A stretch of 64,000 nucleotides of DNA from Lepidodermella squamata (lineage: Eukaryota; Gastrotricha), in the NCBI GenBank assembly GCA_047495785.1, contig JBLDXI010000017.1, positions 2,604,001 to 2,668,000 of the forward strand. Direction: 5' to 3'. Below the pieces are notes generated by a model, which saw nothing but the letters and a program-made list of their open reading frames with translations, was not told the origin of the DNA and made no database searches. The position numbers and the translations under genes are program-made. Each line of letters starts with the position of its first letter. Within the stretch, counting starts at the first letter, position 1. Below are positions 58,335 to 64,000 of this stretch, piece by piece.

Positions 58335-61322
58335 ATGGATAAATTCCTTGAATTCATCAATGCCCCGTCCGTTGATTCAGTTGAAAACTTTTTGAGTGTC
58401 ATTCAAGCTAAAGCAAAGGAGATTGCTGTGAGGTCTGTCAGCTTTCGAGATATTTTCTTATTATTAAAACTGAAATATTAACGATTCAAGCGTTCAACCG
58501 AAAGCAGTGCTCCATTATGCCGCCGAATGTGTTCATGAGTTCGTAGAATTGAACTGGTCTTCTCCTGTTCGTTCAGCAGCGGAAGAAGTAAGATTGCATT
58601 TCTCTCATTATTTCTCGGAAACGGAGTTGATATTCGTGGTTGTAGATCTCTCAAACTTTCGGAGTTGATGGGTGCTATTTGCCTCCGTTCGTGAAATCAC
58701 CCCAGCTTTTGCTTGTCGCGCGAGCAATATTTGATGCATTTGATGAATCTGTCAATGAAGCCCCGGTAAGTCGATATTCTGGTTATTAGAGCTGTATTTA
58801 TCGTTTTTTTTCTACAGGATCTTATCTGGGCTCGCATTAGAGCTGTTGCTTTGTATCAATTTATCTTAGATGAACCCTCTCATTCATTACGAGCTGAGTT
58901 GGAAAAACTTATCTCATTTGGTGAGAAACAAATATTCGAATAAATAGCTTGCAAACAAAAAACTTTAAATATTTTCAGCTGACGTGAATATTAGGTTCCA
59001 ATCCTTCTTGAGGTCACACAAGTAAGTTATAATGTGATTTCGCTTTCTAAATTCTTAACTTCTAAATGTTTCCATTTAGCATGGAGATGCTGTTTTACGT
59101 CGAATGTTACAACTATCTCCGGATCTGTAATTCTCGTCAGAAGGCACATGAATATCTCGATAGAGCGACTGACCTGTCCGGACTAAAAATAACTTTTGCT
59201 TGTGAGTTAATAATTTTTCTATGCTTAAGCTGCATATTTTTACTTATTATTCAGCTGCTTTGGGTAAACGGACTCATTACCAAAACGAACCCATAGCACA
59301 GCTTTACGTCAACATCGAAGCTGCCCAAGGAGCATCAGATAGCTCAATGCGCGAGAGCAAGCTTTCTTTTGAAGCAGTAGATCCATCACTATTGCCATCC
59401 GTAATTGATTGATCCGTAATTATACGACTCCTTGGTATAAGTCAATATGCTTTAGAACCTGACGATCGAAGACGACACGTACTTGAACGATGTCAAGTTC
59501 GAGAATGCCGAAGTCAATGACACCAGATTTGTCGGAAATCTGACTTCGGCGGATCAAGTCCTGATTTTAGCCAAATGGTTCATTTACAAAGCTCTTAACC
59601 TTGATATATTTTAAAACGAGTGCATTTAGTGTACATTATGCTGAAAGTTTGCCGAAGGAAGATAGCTTCTTGAAAGAAGAAATTGCCGCCTTTCTGCGAG
59701 TTGTACTGAAAAACCCCATCGACTGGGGCATCCAGTATCATGCGCTGTATCTTCGTAGCCAATGGGAGCAAATGGGCTCAGCGTCCCGCAAGCTAGATCG
59801 ATCTATGAGGCAGTTGGACGTAAGTATTGAAATCTTGACGATTTCACCTGTTGAATTGGAGTCTTATTAGCACTTGTCGTCGGACGATGCTTACAAATTT
59901 TTCCATAAATTGAACGAGAAAAACGGCGGAGCTCAATCAGATGCGATTGAAAAGTTGGAACACAAATTCAAAGTCTTCCAGAATTTTTTCGCCGCCCTTC
60001 CGCCTGCGCCTTGGACTGTTCAGCGGACTCTGGGCGATCTGCTCAATCGCCTCGGCTGTGTTGCCAGTGCACTAGACATATACGAGCGGTTGCATTCATG
60101 GACGGACGTGATCACGGCATACACGCGCCTCGATCGTCGTGAGAAGGCGGAAAATTTAATTCTAGCTCAGCTCGCGAAAAAGCGCACCCCGGAAATGCTA
60201 GTCTACCTTGGCGACTGTTGCGGCGAGGCGAGTCATTACGAGGAGGCGTGGACGCTCTCGAACGGCCGTTGCTCTAAAGCTCAGCGAAATCTAGGCTTCC
60301 TGCTAGCTCAGAAGAAGGAATTTGCTAAAGCTGCAGAGTGTTTTGAGAAATGTCTAGCCATCAACAGCATTCAAAATGCTGTCTGGTTCGCTTACGGCTG
60401 CGTAGGATTTGCTCTTAACAACTTTGAAATGGCTGCGAATGCTTTCTTCAAATGCACTCAACTTGACAACGATGTGGGTTATTCTTAATTTTTTTGAAAG
60501 CTTCGAAAGTGTTAGTATTTTTAATTAGAACGGAGAGGCTTGGAGCAACTTGGCGACTTCTTACATTAAGCTGAACCAAAAAACGCGCGCCGTTGTGATT
60601 TTACAAGAAGCGCTGCGCTGCCAGTACGACAATTGGCGCCTGTGGGAGAATTATCTGCTGATGACAATTGACTGTGGCGTGTTTGACGAAACTATCCGCG
60701 CCGTTCACCGCCTTATCGACCTGCGTGACAAATTCACCGATCCCGAGGTGCTGCAAATTTTGAGCGATGCTGTCTGCAAGGATATCAAAGACGCATCAGG
60801 CGAGCCATCGTCGAAGCATCGCGGCAAACTGCTCGAGCTTATGGGTCGAATTCTTGCGACTTCATCGCCCGGTGCCAAAATTTCTCGATGCCACGCTGAC
60901 GTGATCTTATCCGGCGAAGATCTGAAGCCGGAAGATGTCCACAGGGTAAGTTTCGATAGAATGATTGAAAATAATGCGATATAATGAATACCGACGTTCA
61001 GGCGATCTCAAGTTTGCAAAGAGCTGTGCGAACACACCTTCAAGCCCCGAGTTCGACTTGGCTTGAAAATGATTTCGAACACTTGAAGGGTGTTTTAGAG
61101 GACTCATTGAGGCTACACGAAGCTTTCACGAGATATTCTGCTGTTCCCGGCGCCGGCGAGGTCGATTCGCTGAAAACTTCGCTGAAATATATGATCGCGC
61201 AGGTGATCACGCGTGTTGCGACAACAACTCGCGATTTGGAAGTCGATGACGACAATCGTGCTGCCTTGGAGGACATTTCGAAGCTGTCGAAGGAGCTAGA
61301 TGACGTGTCTAAGACATATTAG
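58335..61322 (+). CDS. TTC27: Tetratricopeptide repeat protein TTC27 homologue
   Basis: About 12 exons with small introns. The N-terminus begins MDKFLEFINAPSVDSVENFL after an upstream ATCTTAG acceptor. Exon order gives FVELNW, then QTFGVDGCYLPPFVKSPQLL, WARIRAVALYQFIL, YVECYNYLRICNSRQKAHEY, then the family-specific ALGKRTHYQNEPIAQL (human GALGKRTRFQ...AQL). The C-terminal half is TPR: TLGDLLNRLGCVASALDIYE, LVYLGDCCGEASHYEEAW, RNLGFLLAQKKEFAKAAECF, WFAYGCVGFALNNFEMAANAF, AWSNLATSYIKLNQKTRAVVI, WRLWENYLL. The exact splice at 58.44 kb is uncertain (a donor at GTGAG/GTCTGT fits the frame). TTC27 is conserved in eukaryotes with an ill-defined role, possibly chaperone-linked. Confidence 0.85.
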
Positions 61323-61590
61323 TTGGATGCTTATTTGCAATAAATTTGCTCATATGTGCCATTCTTAAAAGTGGAATAAATTTAATTTGCAGAATAAAAC
61401 GTTGATATTTTGGATGATTCGAAAATCAAATTTCGGTCAGGTAAATATTTTTTAGAAAAATAACGTTGTCGAGTGTAGATATGACCTTAAAAAACCTTAT
61501 TCGTTTCATCAAAGGACTGATCGCGACTATTTTTATTGTAAAACAGTGAGGTCATGAGAAAGACAAGAGATCACAAGCAACAACTCAAAA

Positions 61591-62211
61591 TTATGATAAA
61601 ACCTTCAATTTGTCAACAATGTTAAAATTTCCAGCATCACGAGCCAGATCTTGCGTCGTTCTGCCATCAATCGTTTTTAATGTGACTAGAGCTGGTCGTT
61701 TTTGAATCAGATATTCAACAACTGTCTCTCTGCCATATTTGGCTGCAAAGTGAAGAGCTGAAAACGACCGTTCCCCGTCTCTGCTGTTACACCTTATCGT
61801 CACGTCGGCGTTGTTTTCAACAAGAATTCGAACAACTTCGACATGACCCCGGGCTGTGAAAAACACGCATATTAGAACGTGAGGTCATTAAAATTTGAAG
61901 CTTGAAGAAAATACCCGCAGCTGCATGAAGAGGCGTTCGACCCGTCATCTCGTTGACCAAATCGATATTTGCCTTGGCCTCGACCAGGCGCGACACCACC
62001 TTGGAGTGGCCGCTATCGGCAGCGCGGTACAACGGGCTAGGTTGCGCATCGAGTTTCGCGCCTTGCGAGATCAGGTACTCAATCACTGATACACTTCTGC
62101 CATGAGTGGCTGCCACGCAAAGCGGCGAGCATCGCAAAGCATTTCCAAGGTCCAGAAGGTTTCGATTTCGCGAAAGTAAATATTTCAGAATATCGACATG
62201 TCCAAAAGCCG
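61591..62211 (-). CDS. Ankyrin-repeat protein, 3' part only
   Basis: Two exons, 61915-62211 and 61591-61853, spliced in phase (LHAAA|RGHVEVVRILVE). Five or so ankyrin repeats are visible: AFGHVDILKYLLSRNRNLLDL, CSPLCVAATHGRSVSVIEYL, SPLYRAADSGHSKVVSRLVE, TPLHAAARGHVEVVRILVE, SALHFAAKYGRETVVEYLI and a last TTQDLARDAGNFNIVDKL, then stop. Exon 62211 starts after a TTTTACAG acceptor, so more exons lay upstream. That flank (62230-63840) is a repeat element, and I see no upstream ankyrin exon in the window; it may lie beyond it or be lost. Function is unknown; ankyrin repeats bind proteins. Confidence 0.78.
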
Positions 62212-62229
62212 CTGTAAAATTTAAGCAAA

Positions 62230-63840
62230 GCCATTAAAGGGTGGGTGTGCGAGCGTAGCAGAAAAGTGAGTTGCGCTGCAGAGTGAACGTAGCAATAATC
62301 GAAATAGTGTAGCAAGAGCGCGTGTTAAGTAGCACTTAAACGTAATCCGCCGCACTTTCGGCTATTCCGCTGCGCAAACGCGTGTTATGACGCAGCAGGT
62401 AGTGCGACGGTCGCAGAAAAGTGGGTGAATGTAGCAAATTTTATTAATATACAAATTTATACCGGGGAACGGTACAATTTTGACAACAAACAGGTACAAC
62501 TTTGTAAAAAATTCCAGAAAATCAATTTAGGTGAATTTTTTCCAAATTTTACACCGTTAGAACCCCCTTATCCGAACGGTGCTAGAATTTTTAAAAAATT
62601 TTGGAAATTTTGGAAAAATTCTAGAATTATCTACATGAGACAGGCCTCATCGAAGTACCATTTGAAAATCGGTGAAGAAGTCTTTCAACGTAATTTTTTG
62701 AGTTGTCAAAATTGTACCTCAAAATCGCTGATTTGCAGGTAATTTACCTGGAACTGGCTCTTTAAAATGTACTTCTCGCACCTCAATAATTACTGGCTAA
62801 ACGCCAGCTTCATTTTGGTACGAAAAATTCTATCTAAAACCGCCAAGGTGAAAAGATCCAGAGGGGTGAGGTTCAATTCCAAAAATCAACAGTCAATAAT
62901 CAGATATAATCAGATCGATTCTAGTGATCAATCGAGGGGAAATTAAAGCCACAAAAATCATAAAAAAGCATTTAGTCCGAACTGAAGTCACACGTAGCAA
63001 TAGACAGTGGTAGAAGGCAAGCGACGTCAGCCCCACTTGCCTCTGCATGCGGCCCGCCGCCCTTCGTAACGCGCGCCATAGGTAGTCCGCCTCCTCTCAG
63101 CGCCAGTTCCACCGCCTCTCGCACCTACGCACCTACGCGCGCGCTTGAATTCTAAGTTTTGCGCACCTGAGCAGCGCGGTTAAAATTGACTTATTTTATT
63201 TAGGTTAATTATAACCCTTTTATTACATAGCCGCGCGAGCGGGATAAATTTTATTACTTCTGCCATCACTTCACCGTTTTATTCCACTTATCACATTATA
63301 AAATTCGTGTTGAAAATTCAATTAATTGGTAATTAAAACAGTGCTTTGGATTAGATTAGATTTGATTTGACTTGATTTAATTTTCAAAGCCGCTCCGATT
63401 TGTGAAAACCTCTTTAAAAAAGGGACATTGATTGATGTTGATCGATTGATATCAAAGGGTTACATTCGAATAATTTAGCGGTTTTTATACCAAAATAAAA
63501 TTCATTTGATTCTCTATCGATTGAATATGGGGTTGCAGTTGCCGGTACCTTGGCCGAAGCAACCCGCCAACAACCGCAGCGCGTCGCGAAAAAACAACTT
63601 AAATTTTGAAATTTTTCGATCAACCTTTGACGAATATCGACATAAAATTAAATGTAAATTAAATGTAATTGAGGCGTTTTCGGTTTGCTACGTTCACTCA
63701 GCTTTTTGCTACAATACCTCAGATATGCTACGTAACACCGTGTGGTGCTACATTCACTCAGTTTTACGAACATTTAGGTAATTCGTTACGCAACACACTT
63801 TTCTGCTACGCTCACTCAGGTTTATGCAGCGCTCGCCATT
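62230..63840. repeat. Degenerate inverted-repeat element with GTAGCA-rich ends
   Basis: The left end (about 62240-62440) and the reverse complement of the right end (about 63690-63830) share GAGCGTAGCAGAAAAGTG followed by a GTTGCG block. Both ends carry several spaced copies of a GAGTGAACGTAGCA/GTGAATGTAGCA unit, inverted between ends. The middle contains AT-rich and GC-rich unique DNA with no intact frame. It sits directly upstream of the visible ankyrin exons. Confidence 0.55.
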
Positions 63841-64000
63841 AAATCTATCGAAAATTGTAAGATTTAATGTAAACGGACACAAAAAAGTGCATAACTTGCG
63901 ATAAAAATTGCATTTTTGGCCAAAATGGCCAGCATGAGTGCGATGTAAAAAAGAGACAAAATAGTAGGGGATAAACTTATACCCGCCAAGTGGAAAGCTG

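Overview
The window reads as nuclear DNA from an animal with a compact genome. Genes are dense, most introns are about 45-70 bp with GT...(T)nCAG/TAG borders, and the products are metazoan housekeeping proteins (PIKfyve, dynactin p150, proteasome alpha-7, VPS25, mL55, TTC27, RSU1) mixed with secreted or membrane families expanded in tandem. Many start codons sit within about 20 bp of a pyrimidine-rich AG acceptor, and several same-strand genes are only 70-200 bp apart. That pattern, with tandem core-1 galactosyltransferase-like and GH18 chitinase-like genes, suggests a nematode or another ecdysozoan that uses spliced-leader trans-splicing. The species cannot be named from this sequence.

Layout. 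1-5.5 kb (minus): the 5' part of PIKfyve, preceded by three tandem C1GALT-like genes. 6.4-13.6 kb (plus): a 19-exon coiled-coil gene (772 codons when spliced) whose large intron contains an intronless Myb/SANT-like gene. 13.7-18.0 kb (minus): three tandem GH18 chitinase-like genes. 18.6-19.7 kb (minus): a sphingosine-1-phosphate phosphatase. 20.8-22.8 kb (plus): a tight VPS25 / mL55 / LRRC57 run. 23.5-25.1 kb (plus): a trypsin-like protease with a long low-complexity N-terminus. 26.0-27.1 kb (plus): a Stum/SPEC3 protein. 27.1-34.6 kb: a gene-poor, repeat-bearing stretch. 34.6-35.5 kb (plus): RSU1. 36.7-39.7 kb (minus): three tandem four-pass membrane proteins. 42.4-46.1 kb (plus): a large NIDO-AMOP-VWD-Sushi membrane protein. 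47.4-48.4 kb (plus): a Sushi plus C-type-lectin secreted protein. 49.0-55.7 kb (minus): PSMA3 and dynactin DCTN1. 57.2-58.3 kb (minus): a dead LINE reverse transcriptase. 58.3-61.3 kb (plus): TTC27. 61.6-62.2 kb (minus): the 3' part of an ankyrin-repeat gene cut off by a repeat element.

Non-coding structure. At least four inverted-repeat elements are visible, most with TA at both ends: 6768-7349, 28891-29453, 46442-47184 and 49951-50888. A fifth, degenerate one spans about 62.2-63.8 kb. The 46.4-47.2 kb element is a near-perfect 743-bp hairpin. The 28.9-29.5 kb element carries tRNA-like pol III boxes in both arms. The 50-kb element lies inside a PSMA3 intron.

Functional themes: endosomal membrane traffic (PIKfyve, VPS25), microtubule motor adaptor (DCTN1), protein turnover (PSMA3), mucin-type O-glycosylation (C1GALT-like) and extracellular or cuticle-facing proteins (GH18, protease, lectin, NIDO/AMOP protein). 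No single pathway links the window. The strongest candidates for something undescribed are the operon-like runs, the nested Myb gene in an unrecognised coiled-coil gene, and the foldback elements.
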